From the NCBI GenBank assembly GCA_002411515.1, contig DHTF01000108.1:1-17737 (forward strand): a DNA stretch of 17,737 nucleotides, in the 5' to 3' direction. Under the pieces are notes generated by a model. It searched no databases. It saw nothing but the letters and a program-made list of their open reading frames with translations, and was not told where the DNA came from. Positions 1-7,721 of the stretch are shown in pieces. The stretch is from Proteiniphilum sp. UBA5267 (GTDB taxonomy: Bacteria; Bacteroidota; Bacteroidia; Bacteroidales; Dysgonomonadaceae). The first letter of the stretch is position 1. Each line of letters starts with the position of its first letter. The position numbers and the translations under genes are program-made.

Positions 1-219
1 CCTGAAGACATTGCTGTTGCTGGTTTTTCCGAATCGCCTATCGGCAGGATCATGGAATTGACCAGTGTGTATCAGCCAACTTTTGATATCGGAAGAAGAG
101 CTGCCGGATTATTACTAAAAAAAATAGAGCACTATGACTCTCCCGTTGAAACTGTAATTCTTGATGGAAAGCTGAATATACGCAATTCCACGCTCCCCAT
201 GTTAAAAAAGATTCGTTAA
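1..219 (+). CDS. LacI-family transcriptional regulator, C-terminal fragment (cut by window edge)
   Basis: Frame 1 is open from the window edge and stops at 217-219, giving 72 residues. The peptide begins PEDIAVAGFSESPIG and continues with a Q-P-x-x-D-I-G-R-R-A-A-G-L-L segment. These are the closing strand and helix of the periplasmic-binding-protein-like ligand domain of LacI/GalR regulators (the 'D-I-A-V-x-G-F' and 'Q-P-x-x-x-x-G-x-x-A' signatures). The DNA-binding helix-turn-helix is outside the window. The family binds palindromic operators with a central CG and releases or gains affinity on binding a sugar. A perfect palindrome of that type lies 150 bp downstream, so this protein is the natural candidate regulator of the locus. 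The effector sugar cannot be read from the fragment. Confidence 0.9.
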   Translation, partial: PEDIAVAGFSESPIGRIMELTSVYQPTFDIGRRAAGLLLKKIEHYDSPVETVILDGKLNIRNSTLPMLKKIR

Positions 220-369
220 ATTATTGCGACCAATCTGCCGTTCGAAGAACATTGCCAGTAATTCTCAAGTTCTTCCTGTCATTCTCCTGAATTACATTCT
301 AACAAAATTACTTGTGGTCTATCCCGCCCTCCAAATTTCTTTACTTTTACCTTATCTTTTCATCTATTT

Positions 370-381
370 GTAAACGTTTAC
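370..381. promoter_or_regulatory. LacI-type operator palindrome upstream of the symporter gene
   Basis: GTAAACGTTTAC is a perfect 12-bp palindrome with the central CG typical of LacI/GalR operators. It lies in the 254-bp gap between the lacI-like gene and the symporter gene, about 43 bp upstream of the predicted -7 box. Known family: LacI regulators usually control adjacent genes through such sites. Inference: the protein ending at 219 binds here. Its position upstream of the promoter would fit activation or DNA looping to the second site near 4508 as well as simple repression. Confidence 0.65.
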
Positions 382-402
382 GTAGATTTTTTAAATAAAG
401 TA

Positions 403-432
403 TATGTCTCATTTATTCTGTCTATACCTTTG
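403..432 (+). promoter_or_regulatory. Predicted Bacteroides-type promoter for the symporter/oxidoreductase unit
   Basis: TACCTTTG at 425-432 matches the Bacteroides -7 consensus TAnnTTTG at every fixed position. The -33 TTTG is poor: TATG at 403-406 with an 18-nt gap is the best match. Transcription would start near 439, leaving a leader of about 35 nt before the ATG at 474. A weak -33 box fits a promoter that needs help from a regulator, but this is inference. Confidence 0.45.
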
Positions 433-473
433 TTTGCATATAAATAACAATATCATTCCAAGGGTACGATACT

Positions 474-2147
474 ATGAGCATTCTGGACATTCTGATGATT
501 ATTCTTCTCACTGTCGGTGTATTAATTTCCGGTTTAGCTTTTTCTAAAAAGGGGAAAAGTATGAGCTCCTTTTTTGCTGCTGGAGGAGCTGTACCCTGGC
601 AAATGAGTGGATTGTCATTATTTATGGGTTTCTTTTCTGCAGGTACGTTTGTTGTGTGGGGATCAGTAGCCTATGCCTATGGGTGGGTTGCGTTCACTAT
701 ACAATGGACGATGGCTGTGGCAGGTCTTATAGTCGGTTTGTTTATTGCTCCAAAGTGGCATAGAACCGGTTCGCTTACCGTTGCTGAGTATATTAACAAA
801 AGATTAGGTGTATCTACCCAAAAGACATATACTTATTTGTTTCTGTTTATTTCATTGTTCCTTACGGCTTCCTTCCTTTATCCGGTTGCAAAGATTGTTG
901 AGGTGTCAACCGGTATCGATTTGGATTTATGTATTATCTTTTTGGGTGTATTCTGCGTCCTGTATGTCTCTGCCGGGGGATTATGGGCAGTCGTTTCTAC
1001 CGACATCTTGCAATTCATCGTACTCATTGCTGCAGTCATAATAGTAATTCCGTTATCAATCGATAAGGTGGACGGTCTTGTCAACTTCGCGGTTAAAGCT
1101 CCAGATACATTCTTTAATGCCTTTAACGCAGAATATACATTCACGTTTATCACTGCTTTTGGCATATATAACACCATCTTTCTGGGTGGGAATTGGGCCT
1201 ACGTACAGCGTTTTACCTGTGTCAGGACGGCATCTGACTCCAGAAAAGTGGGGCTGTTCTTTTCTGCTTTGTATTTTATTACACCAGTTTTGTGGATGCT
1301 CCCTCCTATGTTATACAGGGTTTATAACCCTTCATTGGGCCTTATCGAAGCAGAAGGTGCCTATCTGATGATGTGTAAGGAAGTACTGCCTAGAGGTGTA
1401 ATGGGATTAATGATAGGAGGAATGATCTTTGCAACTACCAGTGCAATGAATTCAAAATTGAATATTGCTTCCGGTGTGATTACGAACGATATATTTAAGC
1501 GATTGAAGCCCAATAGTTCTGACAAGAGACTTATGTTGGCAGCACGTATTTCGACTGTCGTTTTCGGAGTTTTAAGTATTCTAATCGCTCTTTTGATCCC
1601 TAAGATGGGCGGAGTAGTAAATGTTGTGATTAGTCTTGCAGCTCTTACGGGAGTTCCACTTTATCTCCCTGTTATTTGGACATTGTTTTCCAAAAGACAA
1701 ACCGCTTTTTCAGTCTTGACCGCTACGATTCTAGGTCTCATAGTAAATGGAATATTTAAATTCATTACGCCGCTGTTTTTTGATCTCTCATTGAACAGAA
1801 CTGAAGAAATGCTGCTGGGAGTTACTTTCCCCATACTTTGTATGACAGTGTTTGAGATATGGTACATTACAAAAAAACGGATTTCCTCACAGTTTGACAC
1901 CTATAAAAGATGGGAGAATGAAAATCAGGAAAAACGAGATAAGATTTCTGAAGAGGAAATCCAATTTTCACGAAGTGAGAATAAATACAGTATGCGTGTA
2001 ATAGGATATGGAGTTTCTTTTATTGGTCTTACTATTGCTGTTTTAGGCCTATTAACTCCTGCCTATAAAATATTCGTTACAGGTACGGGAGTGTTTTTTA
2101 TCCTCATGGGAATAATTTTGATGAGATCGAGCAGTACCGGATCCTAA
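474..2147 (+). CDS. Sodium:solute symporter (SSS family), inner membrane
   Basis: This 557-residue protein has about 13 hydrophobic membrane-spanning segments and no cleavable signal peptide, as expected for SSS (SLC5-like) sodium-coupled symporters. The first helix begins right after the start (SILDILMIILLTVGVLISG). The region around residues 29-65 (SMSSFFAAGGAVPWQMSGLSLF) matches the family's conserved first-loop/TM2 area, where 'F-x-A-G-G-x-x-P-W' is followed by a helix with small residues and serines. A charged cytoplasmic segment near residues 468-505 separates the last helices. It would import a sugar, uronate or similar monomer released in the periplasm; the substrate is not readable. 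The oxidoreductase gene follows after 23 bp and probably shares the transcript. The ATG at 474 lies about 35 nt downstream of the predicted transcription start. Confidence 0.9.
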   Translation: MSILDILMIILLTVGVLISGLAFSKKGKSMSSFFAAGGAVPWQMSGLSLFMGFFSAGTFVVWGSVAYAYGWVAFTIQWTMAVAGLIVGLFIAPKWHRTGSLTVAEYINKRLGVSTQKTYTYLFLFISLFLTASFLYPVAKIVEVSTGIDLDLCIIFLGVFCVLYVSAGGLWAVVSTDILQFIVLIAAVIIVIPLSIDKVDGLVNFAVKAPDTFFNAFNAEYTFTFITAFGIYNTIFLGGNWAYVQRFTCVRTASDSRKVGLFFSALYFITPVLWMLPPMLYRVYNPSLGLIEAEGAYLMMCKEVLPRGVMGLMIGGMIFATTSAMNSKLNIASGVITNDIFKRLKPNSSDKRLMLAARISTVVFGVLSILIALLIPKMGGVVNVVISLAALTGVPLYLPVIWTLFSKRQTAFSVLTATILGLIVNGIFKFITPLFFDLSLNRTEEMLLGVTFPILCMTVFEIWYITKKRISSQFDTYKRWENENQEKRDKISEEEIQFSRSENKYSMRVIGYGVSFIGLTIAVLGLLTPAYKIFVTGTGVFFILMGIILMRSSSTGS

Positions 2148-2170
2148 CGTTTTAAAGGACAAATATAGTT

Positions 2171-4468
2171 ATGATTGAGAGTTTATTTACAGGAAAGGAA
2201 CGTGGTCACAAGAAGGTACAGGTAACTGTGGATTTTGTTGTGGCAGGAGGGGGTATGGCTGGAGTATGTGCCGCTATTTCAGCTGCACGATCTGGAATCA
2301 AAGTCGCATTAATCCAAGATCGCCCGGTGCTGGGCGGGAATGCTTCGAGTGAAGTGAGACTGTGGATATTGGGAGCTACTTCACACATGGGAAACAACAA
2401 CAGATGGGCACGCGAAGGAGGTATTATTGACGAAATACTGGTAGAGAATACGTATCGAAATAAAGAGGGTAATCCAGTACTTTTCGATGCGGTAGTTTTG
2501 GATAAGGTATTGACTGAAAAGAATATATCACTTTTTTTAAATACTGTAATCTTTGATGTAGATAAATCAGATGAAAACAGGATATCTTCCATCACTGCAT
2601 TTAATCCACAAAATGAAACAGAATATATTTTCAAAGGGAAATATTTTTGTGATTCTACCGGAGACGGTCTGATAGGCTATTTGGCCGGTGCAACTTACAG
2701 AATAGGAGCTGAAGACAGAAATGAGTTCAATGAGAAATTTGCTCCCGACAGAAATAAATATGGTGAGAAATTAGGACACTCGATCTTCTTTTACACCAAA
2801 GATGCAGGAAAACCGGTCAATTTTGTTCCTCCGAAATTTGCCATGAGCAAAGAAGAGATTGTCAAACGTGTCAACAGGATCGATAACCCCGATTATTTTA
2901 ATCCGAGACAGGTAGGTTGTAAATTTTGGTGGATTGAATTTGGAGGACGATTGGATACTATCTACGAGGCAGAAGAGATAAAATATACATTGTGGAAGGT
3001 CATTTATGGGATATGGGATTATATCAAGAACTCCGGTAAATTTGAAGATGTGGAGAACCTGACATTGGAATGGGTAGGGAACATCCCTGGCAAAAGAGAA
3101 AGCCGGCGTTTTCTTGGTCATTATATGCTGAAGCAGCAAGATATTATTGAGCAAAGAATACATCCCGATGTTGTGGCGTTTGGAGGTTGGTCATTGGATT
3201 TACATCCAGCCGACGGTGTTTTCGATAAAACGAAGAAAGCCTGTCACCAATGGCATTCTATGGGAGTGTACCAAATTCCTTACCGTTGTTATATCACACC
3301 TGATATCGATAATATTTTTTTATCGGGTAGGATAATAAGTGCTTCTCATGTGGCTTTTGCTTCCTGTCGTGTAATGGGCACCTCTGCGACTGGGGGAGAA
3401 GCGGTGGGCAGAGCTGCAGCATTGTGTATTCATAAAGGATATACGCCTGCGCAGTTGATGGATAGTGACAAGATAAAACTATTACAACGCAACCTGATGG
3501 AGCAAGGCGCCTATTTGCCTTTATCTCACATCCAATATGAAAATAACCTTTTGAGTGATGCGGAAATAGAAGTCTCTTCTGAATTAAACCTGAGTGAAAT
3601 CCCTTTTGACGGTCCCTGGAAGAGTCTCAATCAGTCTGCGGCACAGATGTTGCCCGTAAGCGCCGGTAGGATGCCGAAGATTGGTGTCCGTATTTGCTCT
3701 CAGATGAAAGTGAAACAAACGGTTGAATTGCGCATCAGTTCCAAGCCTTTCAATCATACGCCGGATGTTATTTTAGAAACTATTACTATTGATTTAAAGG
3801 AGGGTGAAAACATGGTGTCACTCTCTTTTGCAGCTATTATTCCCGAAACCTGTTATGCGTTTGTGTGTTTTATGAAGAATATACATGCAAGCATACAAAC
3901 ATCGCAGATGCTGGTCACTGGTCTGGTCTCGGTATTCAATAAAATATTGCCGGAAGTATCTAACTGGGGTAAACAGACTCCGCCAGAAGATATTGGTGTA
4001 GAGGCTTTTGAATTCTGGTGTCCCGAGCGCCGGCCGGATGGACAGAATATTGCGATGCATATAAATCCAGGCATCAACTGTTTTTCGAAAGAAAACCTGA
4101 GAACATTTCCCTATCGTCCTGTAGAAAAACCCAATGCCTGGGTGGCAGATATCGATGATGATAACCCAACAATTACGCTGACCTGGAAAGAACCAAAAGA
4201 GATAAAAGGCATAACGCTTTTTACAGACACGGATTATGACCATCCCATGGAGTCGGTGCAATGGGGGCATTATGACAATAGGATGCCTTTTTGTATCAGA
4301 AGTTACAAGATAATGGACTCAAGAGGAAATACATTTATCTGTGAATCTGATATTTATCAGACAATGAGGAAAGTCAATCTGGATTTATGTACAAGTTTCT
4401 TGAAAATTTCCCTTGAACCATCTCTTTCTAATGTGCCAGTCGCATTGTTTGGAATATCGGTGGGTTGA
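2171..4468 (+). CDS. FAD-dependent oxidoreductase (FAD_oxidored type) with C-terminal beta-sandwich-like region, cytoplasmic
   Basis: The 765-residue protein has no signal peptide or lipobox, so it should be cytoplasmic. A dinucleotide-binding Rossmann motif sits at residues 26-31 (GGGMAG, within DFVVAGGGMAGVCAA), followed by the family's 'R-P-x-L-G-G-N-A-S-S-E' stretch at about 51-61. DSTGDG at 161-166 is the second FAD-contacting motif. The closing segment around 383-420 (I-F-L-S-G-R, S-H-V-A-F, then T-G-G-E-A-V-G-R-A-A) is the usual C-terminal FAD contact. Residues ~465-765 are an extra beta-rich region; the last ~135, with a 'T-I-T-L-T-W-K-E-P-K-E-I-K-G-I' core and a T-D-x-D-x-x-H-P motif, resemble a galactose-binding-like/discoidin fold. 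Such proteins recur in PULs and are often mislabelled 'xanthan lyase'; the reaction is not established. Being paired with a symporter suggests oxidation of an imported sugar or acid. Confidence 0.85.
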   Translation: MIESLFTGKERGHKKVQVTVDFVVAGGGMAGVCAAISAARSGIKVALIQDRPVLGGNASSEVRLWILGATSHMGNNNRWAREGGIIDEILVENTYRNKEGNPVLFDAVVLDKVLTEKNISLFLNTVIFDVDKSDENRISSITAFNPQNETEYIFKGKYFCDSTGDGLIGYLAGATYRIGAEDRNEFNEKFAPDRNKYGEKLGHSIFFYTKDAGKPVNFVPPKFAMSKEEIVKRVNRIDNPDYFNPRQVGCKFWWIEFGGRLDTIYEAEEIKYTLWKVIYGIWDYIKNSGKFEDVENLTLEWVGNIPGKRESRRFLGHYMLKQQDIIEQRIHPDVVAFGGWSLDLHPADGVFDKTKKACHQWHSMGVYQIPYRCYITPDIDNIFLSGRIISASHVAFASCRVMGTSATGGEAVGRAAALCIHKGYTPAQLMDSDKIKLLQRNLMEQGAYLPLSHIQYENNLLSDAEIEVSSELNLSEIPFDGPWKSLNQSAAQMLPVSAGRMPKIGVRICSQMKVKQTVELRISSKPFNHTPDVILETITIDLKEGENMVSLSFAAIIPETCYAFVCFMKNIHASIQTSQMLVTGLVSVFNKILPEVSNWGKQTPPEDIGVEAFEFWCPERRPDGQNIAMHINPGINCFSKENLRTFPYRPVEKPNAWVADIDDDNPTITLTWKEPKEIKGITLFTDTDYDHPMESVQWGHYDNRMPFCIRSYKIMDSRGNTFICESDIYQTMRKVNLDLCTSFLKISLEPSLSNVPVALFGISVG

Positions 4469-4507
4469 TATCGCTGTGTAAAATATGATGAATAACTCAT
4501 GCTTCAT

Positions 4508-4545
4508 AAACGTTTGATGTTTCCTGAAAATGGAAAGTATCTTTT
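4508..4545 (+). promoter_or_regulatory. Predicted susC promoter with overlapping LacI-type core operator
   Basis: AAACGTTT (4508-4515) repeats the 8-bp core of the operator found at 370-381, though its flanks are not symmetric. It overlaps TTTG at 4513-4516, a match to the Bacteroides -33 box. TATCTTTT at 4538-4545 matches the -7 consensus TAnnTTTG except for the last base, and the gap between boxes is 21 nt. Transcription would begin near 4552, giving a leader of about 63 nt before susC. A protein bound at AAACGTTT would block the -33 box, so sugar-released repression is the simplest reading. Confidence 0.4.
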
Positions 4546-4614
4546 TCGAACCTCAATAGACAATCATCCTGAAACAATTTATAAAATATTATTAATCCTT
4601 AAAAAGCAATATGT

Positions 4615-7600
4615 ATGAGAAGAGTGAAAATTCAGAAAAGAATACTGTTCGCATGTATGTGGATAGTATCAATTGGACTGTTTGCCGAGAATCTTACCAT
4701 AAGTGGAAAGGTTACTGACGCAAACAAAGAATCGATTATTGGACTTACCGTCGTGGTGCAGGGAAATACAGCACATGGCGCAGTTACAGATATCGATGGT
4801 AATTACACACTGAGCGATGTTCCTTCAGATGCTACATTGCAATTCAGTTATGTTGGAATGGTAACCCAGTTTATCTCCGTCAACGGAAGAACAGTAATTG
4901 ATGTTGAAATGCAATCCGACACGGAATTACTGGAAGAAGTAGTGGTGGTAGGTTATGGAATACAGAAGAAAGTAAACATGACAGGTGCTGTCTCATCGGT
5001 AGATTTAAGCAAAATGGTGGATAGCCGTCCAATATTATCGCTTTCTGCCGGGTTGTCGGGCCTGGCATCCGGAATATCTGTAACGCAGGCTGGAGGAGGG
5101 CGCCCCGGACACGATGGGGCAACCATACGGATACGTGGACAGGGAACACTCAATAATTCTGATCCGCTGGTGGTTATCGACGGAGTACCGGGCGGAATGA
5201 ATGATATAAATCCTCAGGATGTAGAGAGTATTTCAATTTTGAAAGATGCTGCCTCATCAGCAATTTATGGTTCTCGTGCGGCGAATGGAGTTATTCTTAT
5301 TACAACAAAAAAAGGAAAAGCAGGAGAAGCCAAAATATCATATAACAGCTATATTACTCAGCAGAAGATAGTAAACAAAATAGATCTTGTGTCTAATTAT
5401 GCCGATTATATGGATCTGTTTAACGAAGCTCAACTAAACAGTGGTCTACCTGCAGTATTCAGTCAGGAGAAGATAGACGAATGGCGTAACGCAGGAGATG
5501 GAGATCCCATAAAATATCCCAATACCGATTGGCAGGATGAAGCCTTTAAAACAGGTCTACTACAGAACCATACACTTTCAATCAACGGGGGGACGGATAA
5601 GGCTCGCTATTTCTTATCGGGTAATTACCTGCAAAATCCCGGTATCATGGAGAATTCAAAGTATGATCGGTTCAGTGCTCGCATGAATGTCGACATTGAT
5701 GTAAAGGAATGGATTACAGTAGGGGTTAACGCCTACGGATACAGAGGAAAAGAAGATCTTGGTCTTTCTGGTACGGAACAAAGTGGCAATCTGTTTTACT
5801 CCTATCTTCAGGCAACTACACCCGGTATGTGTTTCCGTTCTCCGGATGGGAGATATGGAGGTGTGAATAATCCGGAAGATGATTCTCAATCTGGCACTAA
5901 TAATATTTTACGCCGCCTGAACAGTGTAAAAGGAAATCGGACTACCAATAAAATGGTCTCGCGCTTTTTTGTTCAACTAAGGCCTCTCAAGGGATTCACG
6001 GTGGAAGGTTCCTATACATATGATTTTTCTAATGCATTCCGATATGAACAACCGGTATTTTTTGATTTATGGAATCTGTACACCAATACGATCCAGACGA
6101 AAGGAACCGGGATAACCAAAGTAACCAATTACGATGAAAAATGGATACGCAACCATCTTGACGGACTTGTTCGTTACGAAACGGATATTCACAAATTAAA
6201 CATCCAAACTACTTTGGGTGCCAGTCAGGAAGCTTATCGGTATAATTATGTTTCAGCGAGTAAAGAAAACCTTGTTGCTCCTGAAATGACAGAGTTGGAT
6301 GCCGCTACTGCTAATGCATCTGTTGGCGGAAATTATAGTAATTGGGCAATGCATTCTCTCTTCGGAAGGATGAATCTCAATTGGGATGAAAAATATTTAT
6401 TAGAAGCCAATCTTCGTATGGATAAATCTTCGAGATTTGCTCCGGGAAAAACCAGAAGAGGCTTCTTCCCATCTTTCTCTGCTGGCTGGCGCATAAGTGA
6501 AGAGGAGTTTATGAAAGAGAATGATTTTTTTAATCAGTTAAAAATACGAGGCTCCTATGGATCTATGGGAAATAATTCAGTAGGAGATTATGACTACCAG
6601 ATGTTTTACTCCGCTCAAAACTATATCCTGAATAATGCGGTACAGATTGGTATGGCGCAACGGGCCTTATCAAATGCAGCCCTGACATGGGAAACTACTT
6701 ACGTCTCCAATGCTGGTGTGGACTTTGGGTTCAATAAGTTGAATGGAAGTGTCGACTTTTTCATTAAAAACACCAAAGGAGTACTGATCGATTTACCTGC
6801 ACCCCTGGTTCATGGGAATGCGAGCATACCGAAAACAAATGCAGGCGAAGTACGCAACAAGGGGGTAGAATTAAACCTGTCTTGGAACGACAAGATTGGA
6901 CAAGTCGGTTATTATATCGGTGGAAATTATACCTATGTGAAAAACAAAGTAACAAAATTCAAAGGTATGGAATCGGCGATAAACGGAACCAATATGATTT
7001 TGGAGGGTCAGCCAATCAATATTCAATATGTTCTTTCCGTTGACCGAATTGTACAGACTGAAGAAGACCTGGCTATGGTGCAAGCTATGGTGGATGCGAA
7101 TCCCAATGCTTTTACGCAATATCAAAGACCGGAATTGGGAGATTTACTGTATAAGGATGTGAGTGGACCTGATGGAGTTCCTGACGGTCGTATCACAAGT
7201 GATGATCGGATCATGGTAGGTAATGGCACCAATCCAACGACTACTTATGGATTTAACTTCGGTATCGATTGGAAAGGTTTTGATTTTGCCTGTTTATTAC
7301 AAGGTTCTGCAGGCCTGAAAGTATACTGGGATGGGTTGGATGGTGCAAGTTTCTGGCCACAGGTACGGAGAGGAAACCAAATCAATAAAACAATTGCTGA
7401 CGGACGATGGTATCCCGGACGTACCGATGCCACTTACCCGCGTCTATTGGATTATAGCGACTCACGTAACCGGGTAGCGAGTGATTTTTGGATACAGGAC
7501 AGATCTTACATGAGAATCAAGAATATACAATTAGGATATACACTACCCAGATCCATTATGCAAAAAATGCGGATGCAAACTCTGCGCCTGTATATAAGTG

Positions 7601-7710
7601 TTGATAATGCCCTGACTTTCACCAAATACAAAGGTCTTGATCCGGAGGTAGCAGGAACCAGATATCCCACTATGCGTCTTAGTACATTTGGAGTGAATTT
7701 AACTTTTTAA
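4615..7710 (+). CDS. susC-like: SusC-like TonB-dependent outer membrane receptor
   Basis: At 1031 residues this is the usual length for SusC/RagA glycan importers. A signal peptide covers residues 1-24 (hydrophobic FACMWIVSIGLFA, cleavage before ENLTISG). Residues ~25-100 form a carboxypeptidase-regulatory-like N-terminal domain (GKVTDANKESIIGLTVVVQG, then G-A-V-T-D-I-D-G-N-Y). A TonB-box-like EEVVVVGYG lies at 107-115. The plug domain runs to about 235 and contains the SusC signature 'S-A-I-Y-G-S-R-A-A-N-G-V-I-L-I-T-T-K-K-G' at ~216-234. The remainder is the 22-strand barrel and ends in an aromatic residue (NLTF). It imports oligosaccharides across the outer membrane using TonB energy, together with the SusD lipoprotein encoded 11 bp downstream. 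An out-of-frame ATG at 4611 was ignored because the ATG at 4615 opens directly into the signal peptide. Confidence 0.97.
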   Translation: MRRVKIQKRILFACMWIVSIGLFAENLTISGKVTDANKESIIGLTVVVQGNTAHGAVTDIDGNYTLSDVPSDATLQFSYVGMVTQFISVNGRTVIDVEMQSDTELLEEVVVVGYGIQKKVNMTGAVSSVDLSKMVDSRPILSLSAGLSGLASGISVTQAGGGRPGHDGATIRIRGQGTLNNSDPLVVIDGVPGGMNDINPQDVESISILKDAASSAIYGSRAANGVILITTKKGKAGEAKISYNSYITQQKIVNKIDLVSNYADYMDLFNEAQLNSGLPAVFSQEKIDEWRNAGDGDPIKYPNTDWQDEAFKTGLLQNHTLSINGGTDKARYFLSGNYLQNPGIMENSKYDRFSARMNVDIDVKEWITVGVNAYGYRGKEDLGLSGTEQSGNLFYSYLQATTPGMCFRSPDGRYGGVNNPEDDSQSGTNNILRRLNSVKGNRTTNKMVSRFFVQLRPLKGFTVEGSYTYDFSNAFRYEQPVFFDLWNLYTNTIQTKGTGITKVTNYDEKWIRNHLDGLVRYETDIHKLNIQTTLGASQEAYRYNYVSASKENLVAPEMTELDAATANASVGGNYSNWAMHSLFGRMNLNWDEKYLLEANLRMDKSSRFAPGKTRRGFFPSFSAGWRISEEEFMKENDFFNQLKIRGSYGSMGNNSVGDYDYQMFYSAQNYILNNAVQIGMAQRALSNAALTWETTYVSNAGVDFGFNKLNGSVDFFIKNTKGVLIDLPAPLVHGNASIPKTNAGEVRNKGVELNLSWNDKIGQVGYYIGGNYTYVKNKVTKFKGMESAINGTNMILEGQPINIQYVLSVDRIVQTEEDLAMVQAMVDANPNAFTQYQRPELGDLLYKDVSGPDGVPDGRITSDDRIMVGNGTNPTTTYGFNFGIDWKGFDFACLLQGSAGLKVYWDGLDGASFWPQVRRGNQINKTIADGRWYPGRTDATYPRLLDYSDSRNRVASDFWIQDRSYMRIKNIQLGYTLPRSIMQKMRMQTLRLYISVDNALTFTKYKGLDPEVAGTRYPTMRLSTFGVNLTF

Positions 7711-7721
7711 ATATATATCAC

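Noticed and set aside
244..275. GAAGAAC ... GTTCTTC inverted repeat after the lacI-like gene as a terminator
   Set aside because: Only 7 pairs with an 18-nt loop and no T run; too weak to call.
2206..2634. 142-codon open frame on the minus strand inside the oxidoreductase gene
   Set aside because: It lies wholly within a gene with unmistakable FAD-binding motifs on the plus strand, and its product shows no recognisable domain or signal.
3818..4270. 150-codon open frame on the minus strand under the C-terminal part of the oxidoreductase gene
   Set aside because: Its composition is shadow-like (rich in Phe, Tyr, Arg and Ile without a pattern) and it has no plausible leader; the plus-strand protein continues through it without a break.
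4520..4536. TTTCC ... GGAAA inverted repeat inside the susC promoter spacer
   Set aside because: A 5-bp stem is expected by chance in A/T-rich sequence and it is not repeated elsewhere near a promoter.
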